Assembly (NCBI RefSeq): GCF_001426525.1
Contig: NZ_LMEW01000013.1
Coordinates: 41,960-105,959 of the forward strand
DNA length: 64,000 bases
Direction of reading: 5' to 3'
DNA from: Massilia sp. Root133
GTDB lineage: Bacteria; Pseudomonadota; Gammaproteobacteria; Burkholderiales; Burkholderiaceae_D
The notes below the pieces were generated by a model, which was not told where the DNA came from, did no database searches, and saw only the letters and a program-made list of their open reading frames with translations. Shown in pieces: positions 8,187 through 17,395 of the stretch (positions within the stretch are counted from its first letter, which is position 1; each line of letters opens with the position of its first letter). The translations under genes and the position numbers were made by a program.

Positions 8187-9056
8187 TCAAAAGTGGTACT
8201 CGGCCCTTACCATCGGGGTGCTGGCGCGCTGGCCCCGGTTGCCGGTCGTGCCGGCCGTGTTACCGAATTTATTGTTCCAGAACTGGTATTCGAGGCCGAT
8301 GCGCAAACGTTTTTTCGGCTGGCCGACATGGCTGCCCACGTCGTACATCAATTGCATGTCCAGGTTCGTCTCGGCGCCGGTGCCGCTGCCGACCTCGTCG
8401 CGGCCCTTGGCGCCGATGAAGTTCAAATAGCCCTCGAACGCCCAGCCTGGCGCCCACCGTTCGGGGATCGGGATGCCCCAGCTGGCCGAGAACATCGGGT
8501 GGATGTCGTAGGTGTAGCGTCCGCGTACCTGGGAGATCGGCGGGAACGCGCCGCTCGGCGCATTGCTTTCGTGGACCAGCAGCAGGCCCGTGCTAAGAAA
8601 GCCGGGCACGTCCCACATCAGGGCCGGCCCCGCCACCAGCATGCGCTTGCGCGAGTTGTAGCCCACGTCGTTCTTCGTGTTCCAGTCGAAGCCCAGCACG
8701 AGCCCCACGCCCTTGACGGCGCCGTAGGCCAGCGGCGCGCCGCGCAGTGCGCCGATATCCAGTGTGTGGCGGTAGACGACGTAGGCCTCCTGCGCGCCCT
8801 CGTTCTGCGTCCGCGACGCGGGATCGTTGCGGTCGGACTGCAGCAGGTCGACGTTGACGTAATTCGAGCCGTACTTGTAGCCGCTCGCATGCGTCAGCGC
8901 GACGATGTGCTTCTTGATGTCGGACGGATTGAACGGCTCGCGGAAGCGCTGGCCGTAGCGCCAGCTGAGCGCCGTGTCGCTCCAGTCGGCGGCGTGCGCC
9001 GACATGCTTACCGTCCCGATCAGGAAAGCCACCGCATGCGCACGTCGCGTGTTCAT
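8187..9056 (-). CDS. Tsx-like outer-membrane channel protein
   Basis: 289 residues with a signal peptide ending AHA|AD and a C-terminal Phe, as expected of an outer-membrane beta-barrel. Alternating hydrophobic strands, the early YGQRFREPFNP region and the terminal NKFGN segment resemble nucleoside-specific channel-forming (Tsx/OmpK) proteins. Its ATG overlaps the stop of the glucan synthase-like gene by four bases, so the two are almost certainly co-translated. The overlap suggests a role linked to glucan export or uptake rather than nucleosides, but that is inference from position only. Confidence 0.75.
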   Translation of the reverse strand: MNTRRAHAVAFLIGTVSMSAHAADWSDTALSWRYGQRFREPFNPSDIKKHIVALTHASGYKYGSNYVNVDLLQSDRNDPASRTQNEGAQEAYVVYRHTLDIGALRGAPLAYGAVKGVGLVLGFDWNTKNDVGYNSRKRMLVAGPALMWDVPGFLSTGLLLVHESNAPSGAFPPISQVRGRYTYDIHPMFSASWGIPIPERWAPGWAFEGYLNFIGAKGRDEVGSGTGAETNLDMQLMYDVGSHVGQPKKRLRIGLEYQFWNNKFGNTAGTTGNRGQRASTPMVRAEYHF

Positions 9057-12000
9057 GGTCGCATCTTTTCGCAGGTCGTCCAGTTCATGTGCGGCGCCGG
9101 GGCGGCCGGGTCGTGGCGGGAAGCCACGTGCAGTTCCACCTCGTGCGTCCGGCCGTCGTCCACCAGCGCGATCGTATTGCCCTGCTGCGCCACCCCGTCC
9201 ACGTGCAGCAGCGGCTCGTCCGCGCGCCGCACGGCGATCGTGTACTGGCTGCCGCGGTAGCGGTAGTGTAGACGGAAGCCTTCCCAGTTGGCAGGCAGGC
9301 GTGGCATCAAGGTCAAGGTTTCGCCGGCTCGCGTCACCCCGAGCAACGATTCGACGATCAACCGGTACATCCCGCCGGCCGAGCCCGCGTACCAGCTTGC
9401 CGTCATCACGTAGGGCGCCGTGCGCTCGGCCGGGACGAGCATGCGCGCCAGTGCCCACGCACGCTCCGTGTCGCCCAGGTGCGCGAACGCCATCGCCGCC
9501 CAGATCGCCGCCTGCGTGTCCTGGACGCCGCCGCCGTCGCGCACGAGATGGGCGTCCACCGCCTCCATCGCGATGCGGGCCCGGTCCCGGTCGGCCGCGC
9601 CGGACAGCACGGCCCAGCTTTGCGTGGCCGCATCGATGCCGCTCGCGCTGTCGTCGCCATACGCGCGCCGGTACCAGGCGCCGTCCCACGCGTTGCCGTC
9701 GAGGTTGTGCGCGAGGACCTGGGCCGCGCTGCGGCACGTCGTGCAGAAGCCGTAGTCGCCGCGGCGGTCGGCGAGTTCCGCGAAGCGGCACAGCACGTCG
9801 TACAGGAAGAACCCGAGCCGGACGCTCTCGCCAACGCCACCCGCCCCCGGCGGCAGGCCGTGCGGCCCGAACACGAGGGCGCGGCGTAGCGCGCGCACGC
9901 AGTGTTCGTAGATGCTGGCCTGTTCCTGCGAACGCTCGGGCAGGTCGCAATACGCCGCCTCGTCCTGCCTGAGCGCGCGGCCTTCGATGAACGGCGCGAT
10001 CTCGTCCAGCAGTGCGTAGTCGCCCGTCACGCCCACGTAGCGGTGCACCGCGAGCGGCAGCCACAAGGCATCGTCCGGGCAGCGTGTGCGCTCGCCGCGG
10101 CCCGTCGGCGGATGCCACCAGTGCTGCACGTCGCCTTCGACGAACTGGTGGCCGGCGAACAGCAGGATGTGGTCGCGCAGCAGTTCCGGACGCACGTGCA
10201 CGGCCGCCATCGCATCCTGCAACTGGTCGCCGAAACGGTATGCGCCCACCGACTGGTCATGGCTCGTGCGCGCCCACATGCGGCACGCGATCGCCTGCAC
10301 CATCAGCCAGCCGTTGACGAGGACGTCGAACGCGGGCTCCGGCGTCTCGATGCGGACGGCGCCGAGCGTGTCGTCCCAGAAGTCGCGCACGCGCGCCAGG
10401 TCGGCGGCGGCGGTCACGGCACCGCTGTGGCGCTGGACCATGCCGGTGGCGTCCAGGTTGCGGCGTCCGCCCACGCCCAGCATGAACACGAGTTCCTGTT
10501 CTTCTCCCGGCGCCAGGTCGATGACGGTTTGCAGCGCGGCGCACGGATCGAGCGCGGCGCCGCTGCGGCCGGACAAGGTCGTGCGAGCGAGCGCGGCCGG
10601 ATGGGCGAGGCTGCCGTCGCGGCCGATGAATTCCGCGCGGTCGCAGGTAAACGCCACGTGCTCGGCATCGAGGTGGAAGAACGCGACGCGGCCCGCGAAA
10701 TCCCCGTTCCACGCGTTGCGGGCAAACAGCGCGCCGCTGACGGGATCCTGCTCCGTCACCACGTGCGGCGCGGCGTCCGCGCGCAGCTCGCCCAGCACCC
10801 ACTCCACGTAGCCCGTGACGGACAGGCGCCGCGCCGCGGTCCCGTCGTTGCGCAGCTTGAGCACGATGTGTTTCAGCGGCGCGTCCAGCGCCACATACGT
10901 CAACAGCTCGCTGTGGATGCCGTGCGCCGCGTGCTCGAACACGCTGTAGCCGAAGCCGTGGCGCGTGACATGGCCGGCGCCGGACGGTGCCGGCAGCGCC
11001 GTCGGCGACCAGAACACGCCCGTCTGCTCGTCGCGCAGATAAAACACTTCGCCGCCGCGGCCGGCCACGAGGTCATCGTCCCACGGCGTCAGACGGAATT
11101 CATGGGCATTCTGGTTCCAGCTGTACGCCTGGCCGCTTTCCGAGATCACCGTGCCGAACATCGGGCTCGCCAGCACGTTGACCCACGGCGTGGGCGTGTG
11201 CCGGCCTGGGCCCGTGCGGATGACGCATTCGCGGCCATCGGCCGTAAAGCCGTCGATGTCGTCGTCCGGGACGGCCGGCGCGGTCCCTTCGTCCTGGTCC
11301 GGCGCCGCGGTCGGCACCAGCGCCGGCGGCAGCTCGGCCTTGCGCGCGGCCGCGCGGCGCAGCTGCTCGGCGAGGCTGCCCTGGTCGTCGGCCAGGACCA
11401 CGCGCGCCACGGCCTGCATCAGCATGCGCTCGTCCAGCGACAGCTGCTCGGACGTGCACACGTACACGCCGCCCGCGCCGGGCAGCCGCATGACCTCGTC
11501 CTGCAACGCCGCCGGGCCGTCGCACCAGACCACGAGGTTCGCGGCGAGTCCTTTCGCGCGCCACCACGCATACGCCTGGACCGCCTGGCGCGCGAGGTCG
11601 AGGTTGGCGGCGTCGCGCAGGTGCAGCAGCACGAGCGGACGGTCGCCCGGAATGCCGAGCGCTTCCAGGTCGGCCCGGCCGTACTGGTTGCGCGCGATGA
11701 CGGCCGGGTCGGCGCGCAGCGCAGGCTGCGGACACAGCACGCTGCCGGCCAGGCGCGCGTACGACTGGGCGTCCGCCTCGCTCGCGTTCAACTGGCGCAG
11801 CATGACCTGGCCGTGCGTCCACGCGAGTTCGGGCACGCGGTCGGCCACCTGGCGGTCGCGGTATTTGTCGATCAGGCGCAGCGCGTGGTCGCGCGTCTCG
11901 GCCACGCCCAGCACGATGTCGACCGTCGCTTCCTGGTGCGGCGCCAGCGTCAGGATGCGGCGGATCGCCAGCACCGGATCGGCCACGATGCCGTCCAGGC

Positions 12001-15000
12001 CGTCCAGCGGCGCGCGTCCCTCCAGCGCGGCGGGATGCGCCCTGCTCCGTCCGCGGCCGATGAAGTGCGCGCGGTCCGTCCCGAACTGGGCCGCGGGTGC
12101 GTCCGCGCCGTGCACCGTCATCACGTTCAGCAGCCATGCCTGCCCATGCGTGCACAGGAGCGCATCGCGCTGTGCCAGGATCTCCATCTGCACGGTTGCC
12201 GGCGCCGCCTCCGCGTAGCTCGTCAGCTCGATGGTGCGCGTCGTGCCCGTCCGGTTGGCGATGCGCAGGCGGCGCAGTTCGACGTCGTCGTCGGGCGCGA
12301 CGACGATCTCCGTGTGCAGTTCGATGCCGTGGTCGCGCCGGTGGAATGCGGCGCGGCCTTCGGAGAACCGGGCTTCGTCATGCTCGGGCCGCGCCAGCGT
12401 GGGCCGCCAGGTGTTCGACCACACGGCCCCGCTGTCCACGTCGCGCACGTAGCAGACATGGCCGCCGTCGCCGGCGGTCGGATCCGCGCGCCAGCGCGTG
12501 ACGGCCAGGTCGCGCCACGCGCTGTAGCCGGCGCCGCTCGCCGTCACCAGCACGTGGTAGCGGCCGTTGGACAGCAGTTGCACGTCCTGCGGCGCGGCGT
12601 CCGGTTGCGTCACCGTGCGCGCCGTCGTGGCGCTGTCGGGCGCGCGCGGGCGCATGTCTTCGACCTCCACGTGCCGCCCCGCACCGGCGCGCGGCACCGG
12701 TTCCTGCAGCAGCGGCAACGCGGCCTGGAACTGCGGCTCGGCGGCGAAGCGGCGCTGCATGGGCCGGTCGTGCAACAGGCAGGACAGCGCCAGCAAACCC
12801 ATGCCCTGGTGGTGCGCCATGAACGCGCGCACGATCGCATGGGCCTGGCCCGCGGGCCGCCGCGCCGGCGTGTAGTCGACGGCTTCATAGAAACCGTAGC
12901 GGCCCTTGAAGCCCAGCTGCGCCATGCGCTCCAGGTTGGCGCAGGCGCGCTCCGGTTCGACCATCAGCGCCAGCAGCGCGGCGTATGGCGCGACGACGAG
13001 GTCTTCGCCTGACGCCCGTTGCGTCCCCGTGCCGGGTACGCCGAAGGCGCGGTACTGGTAATGCAGCGCGGCGTCCATCGCGTTGTAGCCGGATGCCGCA
13101 AAGCCCCACGGCACGTCGCGGCGGCGGCCGTATTCCGCCTGCGCGCGGACGATGCCCCGGTACGTCTGGTCCAGCAACGTGTCGCGGTACGCCGGCATCA
13201 CCAGCAGCGGCGCCAGGTAGTCGTCCAGCGCGCCGTCCGTCGACAGCAGCACCGGGTGGCCGTACGCGCGGCACGACTGGCGGCCCAGCGCGGTCCAGTG
13301 TTCCTGCGGCAGCTGGCCGCGCGCGATGGCGGTGAAGCTGGCCAGGCGGGCATCCGATGCGAGCAGGCCCGTGTCCGCGTCGGCCAGCAAACCGAAATCC
13401 ATGTCCGCACACGCGCGCGCGGCACGCGCCAGCTGCTCGATCTCCTGCAGGCGCACCTGCGCGTTCGTGCTGCCTTCCGCGACAAGCCCGGCGAGCAGCA
13501 GCTGGCGCGTGCGCTCGTCCGGTTCCAGGTCGTCGCCCGGCGCCTTCATGCCGAAGCCGGCCAGCTCGCGCACCGTCGGGATGCGGGTGAGGCTCGAATC
13601 GATCACGTATTCCTGCACGACGCGCATCCACGGCGCCATCGCCAGCAGGTCCGCCTGCGCGGCCGCCGTTTGCCGCGCCAGCCTGCCGGCCCAGTCGCGC
13701 AACTGCGGATCGGCGTCGTCCGGCACGGCGGCGCACAACGCCTCCGCGTGGCGCGCCAGCGTTTGCAGGCAATCGGCGAGGCCCGGCAACGTGCCCGCAT
13801 TGCGGCAGCGCTCCGGCGAGAGGTGCAGGCGCAGCGCGGCGATCGCCTCGCGCACGGCGGGCACGGCGTGTTCTTCGACGACGTCCAGCGTGTCGCGGAT
13901 GCCGTCCAGCGCGCGGCTGGAGGCGATGGGCTCGTTGGCCAGCCGTTCCAGGCCGGCGGCCAGCGTGAGCAGGTGCGCCGCCAGGTTGCCGCTGCCGGTG
14001 GCCGCCACGGACAGGGGCTCCAGCGTGCGCGTGTCGTACGCGTCGTGGAAATGGCCGCGCTGGCGTTCCAGCCGGCCCATCGTGTCCAGCGCCGCACGCG
14101 TGCGCGCCAGCAGGTCGCCCGCAGGCGCGTAGCCGAAGTCCCAGGCCGTCATGTTGGCCAGCAGCGCGAAGCCCACGCTTGCGGGCGACGTGCTGTGCGC
14201 GACGACGGGGGCCGGGTGTTCCTGCAAGTGGTCCGGCGGCAGCCAGTTGCTCTCGGCCGTGACGTGGTCCTCGAAGAATGCCCACGTGCGGCGGGCCGTC
14301 GTGCGCAGGAACCGGCGCTGCGCCTCCGCCAGGTGCGGTGCATGACGCGCAGCCGGCAGGCTGACCCACCATGCGACCACGGGCGACAGGAACCACAGCA
14401 GCAGCAGCGGCGCGGCCGCGAACAGCGCGAGCGGGTTCGCAAAGCTGAGCAGCACGGCGACGCCCACCGCGAACGCGGGCGCGAACCACATGTTCTGCCA
14501 GTTCGACTCCATGTCCGTGCTGGAGCGCGACAGGGTGGGCGCGCGCCATTCCAGGCGCAGCCGTTTCGACACGAGCATGCGCCACGCGCCGCGCGCGATC
14601 GCGTCCACGCTGTAGCTGGCCTCGTGCGGCAGGAAGGCCGTGTCCAGCAGCGCGTGATAGAGGCCGATGCGCGCGTCGTGCGCGCAGTGCCGCAGGTGCG
14701 CGCCGGGCGCGACGTCGTGCGGCTTGTCGGCCAGGGCGACGAGCGTGCGCAGCGCGAACGGCACGAAGAACACGGCCAGCACGGCCGCGGTCCAGAACGC
14801 GGGCGCCGGCAGCAGCGCCCAGCACAGCACCAGCAGGATGCACAACGTGGGCGCGACGAGGCTGCGGCGCAGGTTGTCGAACAGCTTCCAGCGCGCCAGC
14901 GGCGGCAGCGGATTCGCTTCGCGGCTGCGGTCCGCCCGCGGCACGCGGTCGCGCAGCCAGCCGGCCAGTTGCCAGTCGCCGCGGATCTGGCGGTGGCGCC

Positions 15001-17293
15001 GGGCGACATCGTCGCTGTAGCGCGCCGGGCATGGCGCCACGAGGTGGGCGTCGCCCAGCAGGCCGGCACGCAGGTAGCTGCCTTCCAGCAGGTCGTGCGA
15101 CAGCACCCGGTCGTCCGGCAGGCGGCCGCGCAGCACGCGGTCGGCCACGGCCAGGTCGTAGATGCCCTGGCCCGCGAACGTGCCTTCGCCGAACAGGTCC
15201 TGCTCGATGCCGGATGCGCCGCCGCACAGGCGTTCGTAGCGCGACGCGTGTTCCGGCGGCAGCGCGGCCGTCATGCGCGGCTGCAGCAGGCCGTGACCGG
15301 CCACCACGCGCCGGCCCGCGTCATCGAGCACGGGGCGATTGAGCGGATGCGCCATCGCGGCGACGAAAGCGCGGGCGGCGTCGCGCGGCAGGCCGGTGCC
15401 GGCGTCCAGCGTGATCACGTAGCGGATCTCGTCCACGCCGTCGACGGGCCCTTCGATCACGGCGAACGGCGCGCGCTCGCCGCGCAGCAGGAACGCATTC
15501 AGGTCTTCCAGCTTGCCGCGCTTGCGGTCGCGGCCGATCCACGCGCCCTCGCCGTCGCTCCACGTGCGCTGGCGGTGCAGCAGCAGGAACGGCCGGCAAG
15601 CTCCATACTTCGCATTCAGCGCGGCGATGCCGGCGCGCGCCTGTTCGATCAGGTCGGCGTCGCCGTACACCTCTTGCCGCGGCGCGTCGGCCAGGTCGGT
15701 CAGGAGGCAGAAGCGCAGGTGCGGGTCGCGGTTGGCGAGATAATGCACTTCCAGCGACTCGACGAGGGCCGCCACGTTGTCGCGGCCGTACAGCAGCGCG
15801 GGCACGACGACGATGGCGCGCGCATCGGGCGGGATGCCCGCGCCGACATCCATGCGCGGCAGCGGCGCCGGCGCGACGAGCCGCGCGGCCATCAGGTCGA
15901 CGAGGGCCAGCGCCAGCCGGCTCGCACCGAGCGCGCCCAGCAGGCCGATCGCGACGAGCAGCGCCGGGCCGGCGCCATCCTGCGCCGCGTGGACGGCGGC
16001 CGCCCCCGCGAACAGTGCGGTGCACGCGCCGACGGCGCCCAGATAGGCCGGCAGCGCGCGCACGCGGCCGGGGCGCAGGTTCAGCCGCTGCTTCAGTTGC
16101 GGCAACCCGTCGCCGGCCAGGTAAAAGCCGACGTGGCGCCGGCGCGCGTCATGCCCTTCGGCCGCCAGCGCCAGCGCTTCCGTCGCCACCTCGATCTCGC
16201 GGCGGCCGGCGGCGCGCGCGAGGCGCCCGACCACGTGGCGGTAATGGTCGCGCGTGGCGCCGTCCATGCGGCCGTAGACGCCGGCCGGGTCGCCGCGCAG
16301 CGCCTGCTCGACGGCGCTCATCGTCTCGGCGAATTCGCGCCAGTCCATGCTGCCCAGCAGGCGCAGGCTGGCGATGGAGTTCGCGACCGAGACGTCGTCC
16401 GCGGCCTGCTGCGTGACGTCGGCCTGCATCGCCTGGTCGAGCGTGCGGCCCTCGTCCGCGAGGCGTGTGGCGATCCATTGCAAGGCCTGGGTGAGCGGGC
16501 CGCCGCGGCCCTGCAGCCGGCGCGCGAGTTCGGCCACGAAGCCGGAACTCATCGGCTGCACGTCGCGCACCATGTCGGCCACGACGAGGATCAGGTCACC
16601 GGGCCGCTCCTCGGCCCGCGCCGTCATGCGGTCGGCCCAGCGGTTGGCCTGCACGCGCTGGCGCCGGGTGTCCGCCTGGCGCACGGCGAGGCGGCGCAGG
16701 TTCTCGATGAGCACGAGGCGCAGCATGGCCGGCAGCGCCGCAAGTTCCGCCAGCGCCAGCGGCGCGCCTTCCTGGTAGGCGGCGACGAAGCGCGCGAGGC
16801 TTTCCGCGTCCAGCCGGCCGTCGCCATGCGCGATCACGTCCAGCGCCAGCTGGTACACGCGCGGATTGCCCCGCGCATCGGCATCCTGCAGGCAGGGCAG
16901 CGCGCAGCAATCGTCGTCGGGGAGGTGGCGGCGCGCGAGGCGGACGTGGTCGTCGATCAGCCAGGCATGGTCGAGCAGCGCGTCGGCCGCCGGCGGCAGG
17001 CGCACGCCGGCGCGCGCGGCGCGCGCAAGGCCGGCGCAGGCATCGGCGATGACGGCGGCATTGTCGTCCAGGCGGTCCAGCAGGCGGTCGCTGCCCGGCG
17101 CGTCGGCCAGTTGATGGCGCGCGGCGAGGCGGCGGCCGTGGACGGCCATCTGGGCGGCGGAAAACAGTTCGGCGCGCAGCGGGGCGTCGTCATCGGCGAC
17201 CCCGGCTGCGGGCGGCAGCACTTTTTCTTCTTTCAACAGGAACCTCGTGGTGGCGTGCGCAACCGACCGCCGGCTGACGCGGGACGCGACCAT
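9053..17293 (-). CDS. Cyclic beta-1,2-glucan synthase-like protein (GT84 + GH94)
   Basis: At 2,746 residues this matches NdvB/ChvB/Cgs size. The N-terminal half holds a glycosyltransferase-84-like region with membrane segments near residues 405-470, 810-860 and 925-975; the C-terminal half contains GH94 phosphorylase-type modules, including the active-site-like RTRCPDDALWLP segment. Such enzymes polymerise UDP-glucose and release cyclic periplasmic glucans. Two family motifs are altered: the usual DADT reads DAGT (Asp630, Gly632) and the RxxRW motif reads RRHRQ (Gln769 for Trp), while SHDLLEG is intact. The ATG at 17293 lacks a clear Shine-Dalgarno; a GTG at 17221 has GAAAGAAG just upstream and could be the real start. 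A Tsx-like channel gene overlaps downstream. Confidence 0.85.
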   Translation of the reverse strand: MVASRVSRRSVAHATTRFLLKEEKVLPPAAGVADDDAPLRAELFSAAQMAVHGRRLAARHQLADAPGSDRLLDRLDDNAAVIADACAGLARAARAGVRLPPAADALLDHAWLIDDHVRLARRHLPDDDCCALPCLQDADARGNPRVYQLALDVIAHGDGRLDAESLARFVAAYQEGAPLALAELAALPAMLRLVLIENLRRLAVRQADTRRQRVQANRWADRMTARAEERPGDLILVVADMVRDVQPMSSGFVAELARRLQGRGGPLTQALQWIATRLADEGRTLDQAMQADVTQQAADDVSVANSIASLRLLGSMDWREFAETMSAVEQALRGDPAGVYGRMDGATRDHYRHVVGRLARAAGRREIEVATEALALAAEGHDARRRHVGFYLAGDGLPQLKQRLNLRPGRVRALPAYLGAVGACTALFAGAAAVHAAQDGAGPALLVAIGLLGALGASRLALALVDLMAARLVAPAPLPRMDVGAGIPPDARAIVVVPALLYGRDNVAALVESLEVHYLANRDPHLRFCLLTDLADAPRQEVYGDADLIEQARAGIAALNAKYGACRPFLLLHRQRTWSDGEGAWIGRDRKRGKLEDLNAFLLRGERAPFAVIEGPVDGVDEIRYVITLDAGTGLPRDAARAFVAAMAHPLNRPVLDDAGRRVVAGHGLLQPRMTAALPPEHASRYERLCGGASGIEQDLFGEGTFAGQGIYDLAVADRVLRGRLPDDRVLSHDLLEGSYLRAGLLGDAHLVAPCPARYSDDVARRHRQIRGDWQLAGWLRDRVPRADRSREANPLPPLARWKLFDNLRRSLVAPTLCILLVLCWALLPAPAFWTAAVLAVFFVPFALRTLVALADKPHDVAPGAHLRHCAHDARIGLYHALLDTAFLPHEASYSVDAIARGAWRMLVSKRLRLEWRAPTLSRSSTDMESNWQNMWFAPAFAVGVAVLLSFANPLALFAAAPLLLLWFLSPVVAWWVSLPAARHAPHLAEAQRRFLRTTARRTWAFFEDHVTAESNWLPPDHLQEHPAPVVAHSTSPASVGFALLANMTAWDFGYAPAGDLLARTRAALDTMGRLERQRGHFHDAYDTRTLEPLSVAATGSGNLAAHLLTLAAGLERLANEPIASSRALDGIRDTLDVVEEHAVPAVREAIAALRLHLSPERCRNAGTLPGLADCLQTLARHAEALCAAVPDDADPQLRDWAGRLARQTAAAQADLLAMAPWMRVVQEYVIDSSLTRIPTVRELAGFGMKAPGDDLEPDERTRQLLLAGLVAEGSTNAQVRLQEIEQLARAARACADMDFGLLADADTGLLASDARLASFTAIARGQLPQEHWTALGRQSCRAYGHPVLLSTDGALDDYLAPLLVMPAYRDTLLDQTYRGIVRAQAEYGRRRDVPWGFAASGYNAMDAALHYQYRAFGVPGTGTQRASGEDLVVAPYAALLALMVEPERACANLERMAQLGFKGRYGFYEAVDYTPARRPAGQAHAIVRAFMAHHQGMGLLALSCLLHDRPMQRRFAAEPQFQAALPLLQEPVPRAGAGRHVEVEDMRPRAPDSATTARTVTQPDAAPQDVQLLSNGRYHVLVTASGAGYSAWRDLAVTRWRADPTAGDGGHVCYVRDVDSGAVWSNTWRPTLARPEHDEARFSEGRAAFHRRDHGIELHTEIVVAPDDDVELRRLRIANRTGTTRTIELTSYAEAAPATVQMEILAQRDALLCTHGQAWLLNVMTVHGADAPAAQFGTDRAHFIGRGRSRAHPAALEGRAPLDGLDGIVADPVLAIRRILTLAPHQEATVDIVLGVAETRDHALRLIDKYRDRQVADRVPELAWTHGQVMLRQLNASEADAQSYARLAGSVLCPQPALRADPAVIARNQYGRADLEALGIPGDRPLVLLHLRDAANLDLARQAVQAYAWWRAKGLAANLVVWCDGPAALQDEVMRLPGAGGVYVCTSEQLSLDERMLMQAVARVVLADDQGSLAEQLRRAAARKAELPPALVPTAAPDQDEGTAPAVPDDDIDGFTADGRECVIRTGPGRHTPTPWVNVLASPMFGTVISESGQAYSWNQNAHEFRLTPWDDDLVAGRGGEVFYLRDEQTGVFWSPTALPAPSGAGHVTRHGFGYSVFEHAAHGIHSELLTYVALDAPLKHIVLKLRNDGTAARRLSVTGYVEWVLGELRADAAPHVVTEQDPVSGALFARNAWNGDFAGRVAFFHLDAEHVAFTCDRAEFIGRDGSLAHPAALARTTLSGRSGAALDPCAALQTVIDLAPGEEQELVFMLGVGGRRNLDATGMVQRHSGAVTAAADLARVRDFWDDTLGAVRIETPEPAFDVLVNGWLMVQAIACRMWARTSHDQSVGAYRFGDQLQDAMAAVHVRPELLRDHILLFAGHQFVEGDVQHWWHPPTGRGERTRCPDDALWLPLAVHRYVGVTGDYALLDEIAPFIEGRALRQDEAAYCDLPERSQEQASIYEHCVRALRRALVFGPHGLPPGAGGVGESVRLGFFLYDVLCRFAELADRRGDYGFCTTCRSAAQVLAHNLDGNAWDGAWYRRAYGDDSASGIDAATQSWAVLSGAADRDRARIAMEAVDAHLVRDGGGVQDTQAAIWAAMAFAHLGDTERAWALARMLVPAERTAPYVMTASWYAGSAGGMYRLIVESLLGVTRAGETLTLMPRLPANWEGFRLHYRYRGSQYTIAVRRADEPLLHVDGVAQQGNTIALVDDGRTHEVELHVASRHDPAAPAPHMNWTTCEKMRP

Positions 17294-17395
17294 TCGGATG
17301 AAGCGTGAGACGAGGGCGCACGGCTGCCGCCATGCTAAGCAATCAGGTGCCGGGGAACTGTGCGTTAGCGAACGCTCATTGACGATCGGTATGTT

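Noticed and set aside
13019..17308. Open frame of 1,429 codons opposite the glucan synthase
   Set aside because: It is Arg/His/Val-rich without any domain and lies wholly antisense to a gene with recognisable motifs; high third-position GC explains it.
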